From an uncultured beta proteobacterium (GTDB taxonomy: Bacteria; Pseudomonadota; Gammaproteobacteria; Burkholderiales; Burkholderiaceae): 32,948 bases of DNA. Position 1 is the first letter of the stretch, and each line of letters starts with the position of its first letter. Shown here piece after piece: positions 17,174 through 25,141 of the stretch. The notes below the pieces were generated by a model that saw nothing but the letters and a program-made list of their open reading frames with translations, was not told the DNA's origin and did no database searches. A program made the translations under genes and the position numbers. The stretch is taken from the NCBI GenBank assembly GCA_903892315.1, contig CAITHY010000052.1, positions 1 through 32,948 on the forward strand. Reading direction: 5' to 3'.

Positions 17174-18472
17174 ATGGCAGATCGCAAAGCAGAAATCGCA
17201 GCACTACAAAAAGACTGGGATACCAATCCACGCTGGAAAGGGATTACTCGTGGTTATACGGCTGAGGACGTAGTACGCCTCCGTGGCTCTCTGAAGATTG
17301 AGCACACTTTAGCTAAGCATGGCGCTGAGCGTCTTTGGGAGCTAGTAAACAATGAAGCATACGTGAACTGTTTAGGTGCTTTGACTGGTGGCCAAGCAAT
17401 GCAACAGGTAAAAGCTGGCGTGCAAGCAATTTACTTGTCAGGTTGGCAGGTCGCTGCTGATGGCAACTCTTACGCAGCTATGTATCCAGATCAATCTTTA
17501 TACCCGGTAGATTCAGTTCCTAAAATGGTTGAGCGTATTAATAACTCATTCCAGCGTGCCGATGAGATTCAAACAGCTAAAGGGATCAATAAAGGTGATG
17601 CTGGTTACATTGAATATTTTGCTCCAATTGTTGCCGATGCTGAAGCTGGTTTCGGCGGTGTATTGAATGCATTTGAATTGAGTAAAGCATTGATTAAGCA
17701 GGGCGCAGCCGGCGTTCACTTTGAAGATCAATTGTCTTCTGTTAAGAAGTGTGGTCACTTGGGCGGTAAAGTGTTGTTGCCTACGGCTGAGTCAGTTCAG
17801 AAGTTGATCTCTGCACGTTTGGCGGCTGACGTGATGGGTGTTTCAACTATCATTTTGGCCCGTACTGATGCAGAAGCTGCTGACTTGTTGACTTCTGATT
17901 ATGATGCGAATGACAAGCCATTCTTGACGGGCGAGCGCACACCAGAAGGTTTCTACAAAACACGTAAAGGTTTGGATCAAGCAATCTCTCGCGGATTGGC
18001 ATACGCTGCTTACGCCGATATGGTTTGGTGTGAAACTGGTACCCCTGATCTAGATTTTGCTCGCCAATTCGCTGAAGCCATTCGTGCAAAGTTCCCGGGC
18101 AAGATGTTGGCTTACAACTGCTCACCTTCTTTCAACTGGAAGAAAAACTTGGACGACGCAACGATTGCTAAATTCCAACGCGAATTAGGTGCTATGGGTT
18201 ACAAGTATCAGTTCATCACATTGGCTGGTATCCACTCTATGTGGTACAACATGTTCGACTTGGCGCAAGACTATATGCAGCGTGGTATGACCGCATACAT
18301 TGAGAAGGTACAAGAGCCAGAATTTGCTGCGCGTGACCGAGGTTATACATTCGTTTCCCACCAGCAAGAGGTTGGCACTGGTTACTTTGACGATGTCACT
18401 ACCGTTATTCAGGGTGGTAAGTCTTCTGTAACGGCATTAACTGGTTCTACTGAAGAAGAGCAGTTCCATTAA
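17174..18472 (+). CDS. aceA: Isocitrate lyase
   Basis: Splits isocitrate into glyoxylate and succinate, the entry to the glyoxylate shunt used for growth on acetate, fatty acids or PHB-derived acetyl-CoA. The 432 residues match the E. coli-type enzyme (434). The signature [11 protein letters not shown] starts at 191 and gives catalytic Cys193. Other conserved parts include [10 protein letters not shown] (89-98), [12 protein letters not shown] (151-162) and [14 protein letters not shown] Shine-Dalgarno GGGAGA lies eight bases before the ATG. It is monocistronic by appearance: a repeat-rich leader upstream and a strong terminator downstream. Malate synthase is not in the window. Confidence 0.97.
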   Translation: MADRKAEIAALQKDWDTNPRWKGITRGYTAEDVVRLRGSLKIEHTLAKHGAERLWELVNNEAYVNCLGALTGGQAMQQVKAGVQAIYLSGWQVAADGNSYAAMYPDQSLYPVDSVPKMVERINNSFQRADEIQTAKGINKGDAGYIEYFAPIVADAEAGFGGVLNAFELSKALIKQGAAGVHFEDQLSSVKKCGHLGGKVLLPTAESVQKLISARLAADVMGVSTIILARTDAEAADLLTSDYDANDKPFLTGERTPEGFYKTRKGLDQAISRGLAYAAYADMVWCETGTPDLDFARQFAEAIRAKFPGKMLAYNCSPSFNWKKNLDDATIAKFQRELGAMGYKYQFITLAGIHSMWYNMFDLAQDYMQRGMTAYIEKVQEPEFAARDRGYTFVSHQQEVGTGYFDDVTTVIQGGKSSVTALTGSTEEEQFH

Positions 18473-18516
18473 TAATCCCTAAGAAGCACGTTGTAAGCAG
18501 TAGCACCATACTGCCA

Positions 18517-18559
18517 CGGCACCTAAATGACCCCACAAGGGTGACTTAGGTGCCGTTTT
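18517..18559 (+). terminator. Rho-independent terminator of aceA
   Basis: CGGCACCTAA (18517-18526) pairs perfectly with TTAGGTGCCG (18546-18555). An inner stem ACCC (18530-18533) with GGGT (18539-18542) closes a five-base loop. TTTT follows at 18556-18559. It ends 16 bases before the HIT gene start, which should therefore have its own initiation or be fed by readthrough. Confidence 0.88.
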
Positions 18560-18575
18560 CGTTTACATTCTTTCC

Positions 18576-19016
18576 ATGACTACTTGCGTACTGTGTAAAG
18601 ACGAACTCAAGCTAGATGAGGGGCAACTCATATGGCGCGGGGATGACTGTAAAGTCATCTTGGTAAACGATGCTGATCTACCTGGATTTTGCAGAGTGAT
18701 TTGGAATCGCCATGTTACTGAGATGACCGATCTTACTTATGGTGAGAGAGAGCATTTAATGGCTCTAGTTTTTGCTGTAGAGGAGGCTATACGCCACGTC
18801 ATGCAGCCCGATAAGATTAATCTTGCTGCTCTTGGGAATATGGTTCCACACATCCATTGGCATGTCATTCCACGCTACAAGGACGATGCCTACTTTCCTG
18901 GCTCTGCATGGTCCTCGAAAACTCAGGAGCCTTCTAAGGCGGCATTGGAAGCCAGGAGAACTCTAGCCGCAAACCTCCCTAATGCAATTCGCTCGGCAAT
19001 CTCTCAAATGCATTAA
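18576..19016 (+). CDS. HIT family protein
   Basis: Histidine-triad nucleotide hydrolase/transferase family, 146 residues. The triad HIHWH at 92-96 (His92, His94, His96) follows LAALGNMVP, giving the standard layout with an upstream Asn. The N-terminal pair Cys4/Cys7 (CVLC) could bind metal, as in some HIT proteins. The substrate is probably a nucleoside phosphoramidate or dinucleotide, but it is not determined. The ATG is close behind the aceA terminator and has no visible Shine-Dalgarno. The next gene starts 64 bases later, so it is uncertain whether this gene belongs to the following operon. Confidence 0.88.
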   Translation: MTTCVLCKDELKLDEGQLIWRGDDCKVILVNDADLPGFCRVIWNRHVTEMTDLTYGEREHLMALVFAVEEAIRHVMQPDKINLAALGNMVPHIHWHVIPRYKDDAYFPGSAWSSKTQEPSKAALEARRTLAANLPNAIRSAISQMH

Positions 19017-19080
19017 ATTAGGGGTAAATCAGCAAAAAGCTGAACAGCAGTACCCATAAAAAAATAGATGGAGACTTGTA

Positions 19081-19752
19081 GTGATTCAAAAAATAATTCC
19101 CAGCGTGGCTGATGCTGTGCGCGATATTGCCAGTGGTTCAACCATTTTGGTTTCGGGTTTTGGTGGTGCTGGCTCACCGATGTTCTTATTGGATGCACTG
19201 GCAGAGCAAGGCGCTAAAGATCTGACCATTATCAGCAATAATGCGGGTAACTCAGGCATAGGCATCTCTAAATTGATCGCCAGAGGACAAGTGAAGAAGA
19301 TGGTCTGCTCCTTTCCGCGTCAACCAGAATCTGGTGCATTTGATGACCTGTATCGCGCAGGAAAAATAGAATTAGAGTTAGTGCCGCAAGGAACACTTGC
19401 TGAGCGTATTCGGGCAGGTGGAGCCGGTATTGGTGGTTTTTATACCCCCACTGGATTTGGTACGGAGCTTGCCTTCGGAAAAGACACACGAGTAATTGAC
19501 GGTGTTAATCATATTTTTGAATTCGCTATCAAAGCTGACTACGCACTCATTAAGGCGGACAAAGGCGATCGTTGGGGTAATCTGACTTATCACCGCACAG
19601 GTCGTAACTTTGGCCCTATTATGGCTACCGCTGCGCGTGACACCATTGCACAAGTTAATCAAGTAGTTGAGTTGGGTGATTTGGATCCAGAGGTCATTGT
19701 TACCCCGGGAATTTTTGTAAAACGAGTTGTACTTGCTGGAGAAAAATCATGA
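19081..19752 (+). CDS. 3-oxoacid-type CoA-transferase, subunit A
   Basis: Subunit A of a class I CoA-transferase (PcaI/ScoA/AtoD-like), 223 residues. SGSTILVSGFGGAGSP (18-33) is the glycine-rich N-terminal segment, and GIGGFYTPTGFGT is the family signature near 120. LIKADKGDRWGNLTYH is also typical. It moves CoA from a donor such as succinyl-CoA or acetyl-CoA to a carboxylic acid. The start is GTG with GGAGA eight bases before it. The gene overlaps subunit B by four bases (ATGA). It heads a five-gene run including a Bug receptor and a thiolase-fold pair. The acid substrate cannot be told; 3-oxoadipate is only one possibility, since no other pca genes are present. Confidence 0.9.
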   Translation: MIQKIIPSVADAVRDIASGSTILVSGFGGAGSPMFLLDALAEQGAKDLTIISNNAGNSGIGISKLIARGQVKKMVCSFPRQPESGAFDDLYRAGKIELELVPQGTLAERIRAGGAGIGGFYTPTGFGTELAFGKDTRVIDGVNHIFEFAIKADYALIKADKGDRWGNLTYHRTGRNFGPIMATAARDTIAQVNQVVELGDLDPEVIVTPGIFVKRVVLAGEKS

Positions 19753-20411
19753 TTGATCTCTCTAAGGTGCAAAAGCGATCTACAGCAGATATTGCTAAGC
19801 GCATTGTTCAAGATATTCCAGATGGTGCTCATGTGAATTTAGGAATTGGGCAGCCTATGACGATTTCTAACTATCTCCCGTCGGATAAAGAAATTTTGCT
19901 GCATTCGGAAAATGGTCTTCTTGGCATGGGTCCTTTAGCTCAAGGTGATGAAATTGATGAGGAGCTGGTAAATGCGGGTAAGCAGCCCGTCACTATGCTC
20001 CCCGGTGCATCACTGTGTCATCATGCTGACTCGTTTGTGATGATCCGAGGCGGACATATTGATATCTGCGTTTTAGGTGCTTTTCAGGTCTCTGTAAAAG
20101 GGGATATCGCCAATTGGCGCACTGGCGATCCTAAAGCGATTCCGGCTGTTGGTGGCGCAATGGATCTCGCCCTTGGCGCTAAAAAATTATTCGTGATGAT
20201 GGAGCATTTAACAAAGTCAGGTGAATCTAAGTTGGTGCCTGAATGTACTTATCCATTAACAGCCTTAGCTGCGGTCGATTCCATCTATACAGATCTGGCA
20301 ACAATTGAAGTGACTCCAGAAGGATTGCTCGCTGTCGATTGGGTGAATGAGTTAAGTTTTGAAGAATTACAAGAAATCAGCGGTGTCCTGCTGATTAATG
20401 GAAAGCAATGA
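19749..20411 (+). CDS. 3-oxoacid-type CoA-transferase, subunit B
   Basis: Subunit B of the class I CoA-transferase, 220 residues. HSENGLLGMGP contains Glu54, the expected catalytic glutamate that forms the acyl-anhydride and glutamyl-CoA intermediates, so the enzyme should be active. HVNLGIGQP (28-36) and LPGASLCHHADSF are other family segments. It starts inside the end of subunit A (ATGA at 19749-19752) and its own TGA overlaps the ATG of the Bug gene in the same way. Such coupling suggests equal production of A and B, and a functional link of the receptor with CoA activation. Confidence 0.92.
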   Translation: MIDLSKVQKRSTADIAKRIVQDIPDGAHVNLGIGQPMTISNYLPSDKEILLHSENGLLGMGPLAQGDEIDEELVNAGKQPVTMLPGASLCHHADSFVMIRGGHIDICVLGAFQVSVKGDIANWRTGDPKAIPAVGGAMDLALGAKKLFVMMEHLTKSGESKLVPECTYPLTALAAVDSIYTDLATIEVTPEGLLAVDWVNELSFEELQEISGVLLINGKQ

Positions 20412-21391
20412 GCCGAAACTTTGTTTCTCTGATTTTGCACTCTCTACTATTGGGCGTGAGTATTTCTACTCCCCATGCTGCGAATCAAGAGGGAGCATAT
20501 CCCAGCAAGCCGATTCATTTGGTTGTTGGCTTTTCTCCCGGTGGCTCTGCTGATACTGTTGGCCGCGCTTTAGCAGAGGGGCTTTCCACTCGACTTGGGC
20601 AACCTGTGATTGTTGAGAATAGAGCTGGGGCAAATGGAAATATTGCCGCAGAAATGGTTGCACGCGCCGCCCCCGATGGATACACGATTTATTTTCCATC
20701 GATTGGGCATGCGGTCAATGCATCCCTATACAAAAAATTGCCCTATGATCCGATTAAAGATTTCACGGCAATTGGCGGAGTATTTTCTGCCCCCAATATG
20801 CTAGTTGTGCCGCTGAATTCGCCTTATAAATCTGTAGCTGATGTGATTAGTGCGGCTAAGGCCAATCCTGGCAAGCTAACCTTTGCTTCTAGTGGTAGCG
20901 GCACCTCTGTGCATCTTTCGGCTGAGCTATTTGAAAAGATGGCTAAGATTGAAATGATTCACGTACCTTACAAGGGGACTGGTAGTGCAATGCCTGATGT
21001 TATTTCAGGGCAGGTTGATATGAGCTTCCCAAATTTGCCGAGTGCCGTACCGCAGGTAAAGGCCGGTAATCTCCGTGCCTTAGGTGTCACTACTGCGAAG
21101 CGATCCGCTGCTGCCCCTGGCGTCCCAACAATTGCTGAATCCGGTTTGCCTGGTTATGAAATGACGACATGGTATGGATTGCTAGCCCCAGCAAATTTAC
21201 CAGTCGCTATCCGTAATCGCCTGAATAAAGAATTACAAAGTATTTTGGCGGATCCAAAATTTAAAGATAAATTAATTGCACAGGGCGCTGACCCAATGCC
21301 AGGAACACCAGAGCAATTTTCTGGATTGATTAAAAGCGAAATTGAACGATGGCAAAAATTAATTCTGCAATCAAAAATTACTATCGAGTAG
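20408..21391 (+). CDS. Bug/TctC family periplasmic solute-binding protein
   Basis: Extracytoplasmic receptor of the tripartite tricarboxylate/Bug family, 327 residues. A signal peptide covers about 1-24 (ending STPHA). The mature part opens with YPSKPIHLVVGFSPGGSADT, the Bug ligand-loop pattern, and FASSGSGTSVHLSAELF is a second conserved part. Bug proteins bind carboxylates or related small acids through main-chain and water contacts. Its ATG overlaps the stop of CoA-transferase B by four bases, so a receptor is translationally coupled to a cytosolic enzyme. No TctA/TctB permease genes are in the window. The ligand may be the acid activated by the transferase; this is inference. Confidence 0.9.
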   Translation: MSRNFVSLILHSLLLGVSISTPHAANQEGAYPSKPIHLVVGFSPGGSADTVGRALAEGLSTRLGQPVIVENRAGANGNIAAEMVARAAPDGYTIYFPSIGHAVNASLYKKLPYDPIKDFTAIGGVFSAPNMLVVPLNSPYKSVADVISAAKANPGKLTFASSGSGTSVHLSAELFEKMAKIEMIHVPYKGTGSAMPDVISGQVDMSFPNLPSAVPQVKAGNLRALGVTTAKRSAAAPGVPTIAESGLPGYEMTTWYGLLAPANLPVAIRNRLNKELQSILADPKFKDKLIAQGADPMPGTPEQFSGLIKSEIERWQKLILQSKITIE

Positions 21392-21416
21392 TCTGTTTAT
21401 TCCTCTAGGAAGGTCT

Positions 21417-22586
21417 ATGTCTTTTTCTAAAAATGCCTGTATCGCTGGAATTTATGAGCATCCCCTTCGGGTTGCTCCCAATCATACGGTTGCTCAATTG
21501 CATGCTGAGGTTGCCTATGGCGCCTTGCAAGACGCTGGTTTAACATTGAATGATGTTGATGGCTATTTTTGTGCGGGCGATGCCCCCGGAATGGGCCCTG
21601 TTTCAATGGCTGATTACTTAGGATTAAAGAACTTAAGTTACCTAGACTCAACTGATACTGGCGGATCGTCTTATTTAACCCATGTAAATCATGCGGCTCG
21701 AGCTATCAGTACTGGGCAATGTCGTGTAGCCTTAATTACTTTGGCTGGGCGCCCAAAGTCAGAGGGTTCTAGTGGCACCCAAGTGCGCAGTCAATATGCT
21801 AGCGCTCCAGATTTTGCTTTTGAAAAACCGTATTCCCCCGCGCCATTAAATACTTATGCCATGTGTGCCATGCGGCATATGTATGAATTCGGAACTACTA
21901 GCGAGCAGCTGGCCTGGATTAAAGTGGCTGCCTCGCATCATGCGCAGCACAATCCCAATGCGTTATTAAAAGAGGTTTTAACTGTCGAAGATGTTTTAAA
22001 TTCTCCAATGATTGCAGATCCATTGCATCGTGCAGATTGTTGTGTAGTGACCGATAGTGGCGGTGCGCTGGTCGTGGTACATCCAGACATTGCAAAGACA
22101 TTAAAGAGGCCCGTGATTACGATGATGGGTGCTGGCGAGTCTACCAAAGGCCAAATGGGTGGTAAGGTTGATTTAACTTATTCTGCATTAGCATGGGCTG
22201 CCCCGCGCGCGTTTGAGGAGGCGAAGTTAACGCCCGAGCAGATTCGATATGCATCCATTTACGATAGCTTCACTATTACCGTTCTGATTCAACTTGAGGA
22301 TCTGGGATTTTGTAAAAAAGGTGAGGGTGGTCGGTTTGTTGAGGATGGGCAGTTGATTTCTGGGAGAGGGAGGCTAGCTTTTAATACCGATGGTGGCGGC
22401 CTTTGCAATAATCACCCTGCAAATCGTGGCGGTATGACAAAGGTCATCGAGGCAGTAAGGCAACTCCGGGGTGAGGCTCATCCCGCAGTACAGGTACCCA
22501 ATCTTGAATTTGCTTTGGCTTCTGGTATTGGCGGTGCCTTAGGGACGCGCCATGGTGCCGCAACTCTTATTATGGGGAGGTTGTAA
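21417..22586 (+). CDS. Thiolase-fold protein lacking catalytic cysteines (lipid-transfer/Ltp2-like)
   Basis: 389 residues with the thiolase fold of the SCP-x/nonspecific lipid-transfer group. Where thiolases have the nucleophilic Cys (N-x-C-x-x-G), this protein reads DSTDTGGSS (77-85) with no cysteine. The C-terminal loop reads LASGIGG (368-374), again without the second Cys. His333 in NNHPANRGG is kept, and YDSFTIT (283-289) matches the lipid-transfer branch. Ordinary thiolysis is therefore unlikely. Ltp2-type aldolases in steroid side-chain degradation share this state and pair with a DUF35 protein, as here. A strong ribosome site AGGAAGG precedes the ATG, 25 bases after the Bug gene. Retro-aldol cleavage of a hydroxyacyl-CoA is the favoured role. 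Confidence 0.82.
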   Translation: MSFSKNACIAGIYEHPLRVAPNHTVAQLHAEVAYGALQDAGLTLNDVDGYFCAGDAPGMGPVSMADYLGLKNLSYLDSTDTGGSSYLTHVNHAARAISTGQCRVALITLAGRPKSEGSSGTQVRSQYASAPDFAFEKPYSPAPLNTYAMCAMRHMYEFGTTSEQLAWIKVAASHHAQHNPNALLKEVLTVEDVLNSPMIADPLHRADCCVVTDSGGALVVVHPDIAKTLKRPVITMMGAGESTKGQMGGKVDLTYSALAWAAPRAFEEAKLTPEQIRYASIYDSFTITVLIQLEDLGFCKKGEGGRFVEDGQLISGRGRLAFNTDGGGLCNNHPANRGGMTKVIEAVRQLRGEAHPAVQVPNLEFALASGIGGALGTRHGAATLIMGRL

Positions 22587-22993
22587 TGTCAGAGATAGAT
22601 CAAGCAGTTCATCATCTACCTAGTCCTATCATTAATCCAGAAAATCAGGCTTTTTGGCAAGCGGCCCAAAATGGTAGGCTAGTTTTAAAAGTATGCAATT
22701 CCTGTAAGGAAGTGCACTACTACCCCCGAACAATTTGCCCTCACTGTGGTGGTAATGACACTGCATGGCTTGATTCTGAGGGCGTTGGCGAAATCTATTC
22801 ATACACGATCATGAGGCGTGGAGTAGAGATTCCGTTTGCAATGGCCTATGTTCTTCTTAAGGAAGGCATCTCTTTGTTGACGCACTTATGCAACTGTGAT
22901 TTTGATGCTATTCGGATTGGGCAAAAGGTTCGGGTGATATTCCAAGAAACTCAGGATGGTCAGAAGACACATCTATTTGAGCCCTTGGCTTAA
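22586..22993 (+). CDS. DUF35 / OB-fold zinc-ribbon protein, partner of the thiolase-fold protein
   Basis: 135 residues with the two-part DUF35 build. An N-terminal helix (AFWQAAQNGRLVLKVC) is followed by a zinc ribbon with Cys37, Cys40, Cys51 and Cys54, then an OB-fold (about 65-133). Proteins of this family bind acyl-CoA and form complexes with thiolase-fold enzymes, for example ChsH2 with Ltp2 and the archaeal thiolase/HMG-CoA synthase complex. Its ATG overlaps the TAA of the thiolase-fold gene (TAATG), with GGGAGG just upstream, so equimolar synthesis is likely. A strong bidirectional terminator follows, ending the operon. Confidence 0.9.
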   Translation: MSEIDQAVHHLPSPIINPENQAFWQAAQNGRLVLKVCNSCKEVHYYPRTICPHCGGNDTAWLDSEGVGEIYSYTIMRRGVEIPFAMAYVLLKEGISLLTHLCNCDFDAIRIGQKVRVIFQETQDGQKTHLFEPLA

Positions 22994-23072
22994 CCTAAAG
23001 AAAGTCTTGGTAAAAGTATTGCCACTCTCTTAATTGGCCTGAGTCGACTTAGTAAGCAAACTGGACTCTTTC

Positions 23073-23114
23073 AAAAACCAATAGGGAGACCTTTATGAGT
23101 CCCTATTGGTTTTT
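23073..23114. terminator. Bidirectional rho-independent terminator
   Basis: Perfect 15-base inverted repeat: AAAAACCAATAGGGA at 23073-23087 and TCCCTATTGGTTTTT at 23100-23114, with a 12-base loop. A-run and T-run flank the stem on both sides. It separates the DUF35 gene from the convergent Bug gene (stop at 23138). Confidence 0.92.
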
Positions 23115-23137
23115 ACTCCGATTAAGCGCAGTTCAAG

Positions 23138-24127
23138 TTATTCAACTTCAATTTTTGCCTGTTGAGCAACCAGCTCCCACTTCTTCTTTTCTGCGGCAAT
23201 AAAAATTTTGGTATTTGCTGGTGTATCACCCACGGCCCAGCCACCAAGATCTTTCCATCGCTGCTTGATTTCTGGAGTTTCTAGTGCCTTCTTAACGGCT
23301 AAGTACAACTTATCAATGATCGGTTTGGGAGTGCCGGCAGGCACAAATAGGCCAAACCAAGCGGTCACCTCAAAGTTAGGGTAGCCCGATTGAATCATGG
23401 TAGGAACATCAGGCAACTCCGCAACACGATTTTTGCTGGTAACCGCTAAAGCGCGTAATTTTCCAGATTTAATGTATTGCATGGAGCTGGGTAGATTGTC
23501 TACCATCATGCTCGTCTGGCCAGCAAGCAGATCTGCCAATGCGGGACCAGCCCCCTTGTAGGGCACATGAATAATGTCAATGCCAGCCTGTGTTTTGAAT
23601 AACTCCCCGGACATATGGATTGACTGACCACGGCCAGATGATGCAAACGAATACTTACCGGGGTTAGCTTTGGCTAATGCCACAAGCTCAGCTACCGTTT
23701 TAGCGGGAACCTCTGGATTAACTACCAACACATTTGGATTGGCAATCACAATCGTTACCGGTTCCATATCTTCCATTTTGTACGGAAGATTTTTATAGAG
23801 ACTGTAATTGATTGCATTTGGGCCAATATTACCCATCGCCATCGTATAACCATCTGCTGGCGCGGAAAGTAGTGCTTGAATGCCAATAATGCCTGCTCCA
23901 CCCGCTTTATTTTCCACAATCACGGTCTGACCGAGCTCTTTACCCAGTAAATCAGACAGTGCGCGCGAGGCAATATCGGTGGTTCCGCCTGGAGCCGCAG
24001 TCACAATAATTTTTAGCGGCTTATTAGGAAAGGATTGGGCGAAGGCTGATTGACTCGCCAATAGCGGGGCTAGGAACAAGATAGCGCTAAATAAATAGAC
24101 ACGTCTAACAAAATTAAGTCTAAACAT
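23138..24127 (-). CDS. Bug/TctC family periplasmic solute-binding protein
   Basis: Periplasmic receptor of 329 residues. The start is set at the ATG at 24127, because GGAGA lies about seven bases upstream on this strand and the protein then begins with a clean signal peptide (MFRLNFVRRVYLFSA, ending SAFA before QSFPNKPL). The open frame extends to 24214, but those extra 29 residues are not family-like. KIIVTAAPGGTTDIASRALS is the Bug ligand loop, and FASSGRGQSIHMSGELF a second conserved part. It converges with the CoA-transferase operon and diverges from the ModA-like gene 209 bases away. No permease is nearby and the ligand is unknown. Confidence 0.9.
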   Translation of the reverse strand: MFRLNFVRRVYLFSAILFLAPLLASQSAFAQSFPNKPLKIIVTAAPGGTTDIASRALSDLLGKELGQTVIVENKAGGAGIIGIQALLSAPADGYTMAMGNIGPNAINYSLYKNLPYKMEDMEPVTIVIANPNVLVVNPEVPAKTVAELVALAKANPGKYSFASSGRGQSIHMSGELFKTQAGIDIIHVPYKGAGPALADLLAGQTSMMVDNLPSSMQYIKSGKLRALAVTSKNRVAELPDVPTMIQSGYPNFEVTAWFGLFVPAGTPKPIIDKLYLAVKKALETPEIKQRWKDLGGWAVGDTPANTKIFIAAEKKKWELVAQQAKIEVE

Positions 24128-24336
24128 AGTTGTCTCCAACGCGGGTCGGTGTAGTGGTGATAAGGCGATTTTGAAAGCCCGCTGACTCAATATTAAACAC
24201 ATATGGCTATTCATTCAATCCTCCGATAATATCTAGTCTAGTTGAACCCTTGACTGCTGCGATCTAGCTCCTGATGTAGCGCGCACCTAGGCGATAAGGG
24301 CTTTATAACCAGCAGCTAATCCATCATAGAGATATC

Positions 24337-25122
24337 ATGCGTCAATTATTTTGTACCTCTTTAATACTCGCAATCAATGTATTTCTGGTTAGCTTTTCTT
24401 ATGCGGCAGACATTCAGGTAATTACCTCTGGTGCCTTCGCTGAGGCGCTAAAAGATTTAGTCCCTTTATATGAAAAGCAATCACCCAATAAAGTGATGAT
24501 TTCTTATGGCTCATCAATGGGTGCTGCGCCTGACTCCATTCCTTCTAGATTGGCAAAAGGTGAACGGTTTGATGTATTAATCCTGGCTTCACCGGCTTTA
24601 GAGGGCTTTATCAAGAGCGGAGAGCTTCAACCTGGGACGCGAGTTGATTTGGTTGCTTCGGTAATGGGCGCGGTAGTAAAGGCGGGCGCACCAAAGCCTG
24701 ATATCAGCACAATGAATGGATTGAAGTCGGCTTTATTAGATGCGAAATCAGTTGCCTATTCAGCTAGTGCTAGCGGCGTTTACTTATCGACAGAGCTTTT
24801 CCCAAAAATGGGAATTTCAGAGCAGATGAATAAGACTGCTAGAAAAATCTATAGCGAGAGGGTTGCCTCCGTGGTAGCTAGAGGTGAGGCGGATTTGGGC
24901 TTTCAGCAAGTCAGCGAGTTGCTGCCGATTCCTGGTGTGGAATTCATTGGAGAGTTGCCACCAGAGGCGCAAAAGACTGTGCTATTTTCTGCAGGGATTA
25001 CGAGTGATACAAAGAATATCAATGCGTCAAAAGATTTAATCGTTTTTTTAGCTTCTACAAAAGCGGTTGATATCATTCAAAAAGCGGGATTAAAGCCAGT
25101 GTTGCCGACAATATCTTGGTAG
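24337..25122 (+). CDS. ModA-like periplasmic substrate-binding protein
   Basis: 261 residues in the molybdate/extracellular solute-binding family (SBP_bac_11). A signal peptide covers about 1-23 (ending SYA before ADIQV). ITSGAFAEALKDLVPLYE is the ModA-like first strand and helix, and LAKGERFDVLILAS and VVARGEADLGFQQVSELL are further family segments. True ModA is encoded with modB and modC, which are absent here. Such orphan ModA-like proteins in Burkholderiales may bind other oxyanions or organic ligands. It is 19 bases before a Bug gene on the same strand, so two binding proteins of different folds seem co-expressed. No connection with moeA-moaDE, 20 kb away, is implied. Confidence 0.85.
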   Translation: MRQLFCTSLILAINVFLVSFSYAADIQVITSGAFAEALKDLVPLYEKQSPNKVMISYGSSMGAAPDSIPSRLAKGERFDVLILASPALEGFIKSGELQPGTRVDLVASVMGAVVKAGAPKPDISTMNGLKSALLDAKSVAYSASASGVYLSTELFPKMGISEQMNKTARKIYSERVASVVARGEADLGFQQVSELLPIPGVEFIGELPPEAQKTVLFSAGITSDTKNINASKDLIVFLASTKAVDIIQKAGLKPVLPTISW

Positions 25123-25141
25123 GATAAAAAGGAAAATAGAA

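Noticed and set aside
24128..24214. Longer start for the Bug gene at 23138-24127
   Set aside because: The extra 29 residues lack family similarity and would put the signal peptide inside; the Shine-Dalgarno GGAGA fits the ATG at 24127.
24337..25122. True molybdate-binding ModA serving moeA-moaDE
   Set aside because: modB and modC are absent, the gene is paired with a Bug receptor, and the cofactor genes are 20 kb away.
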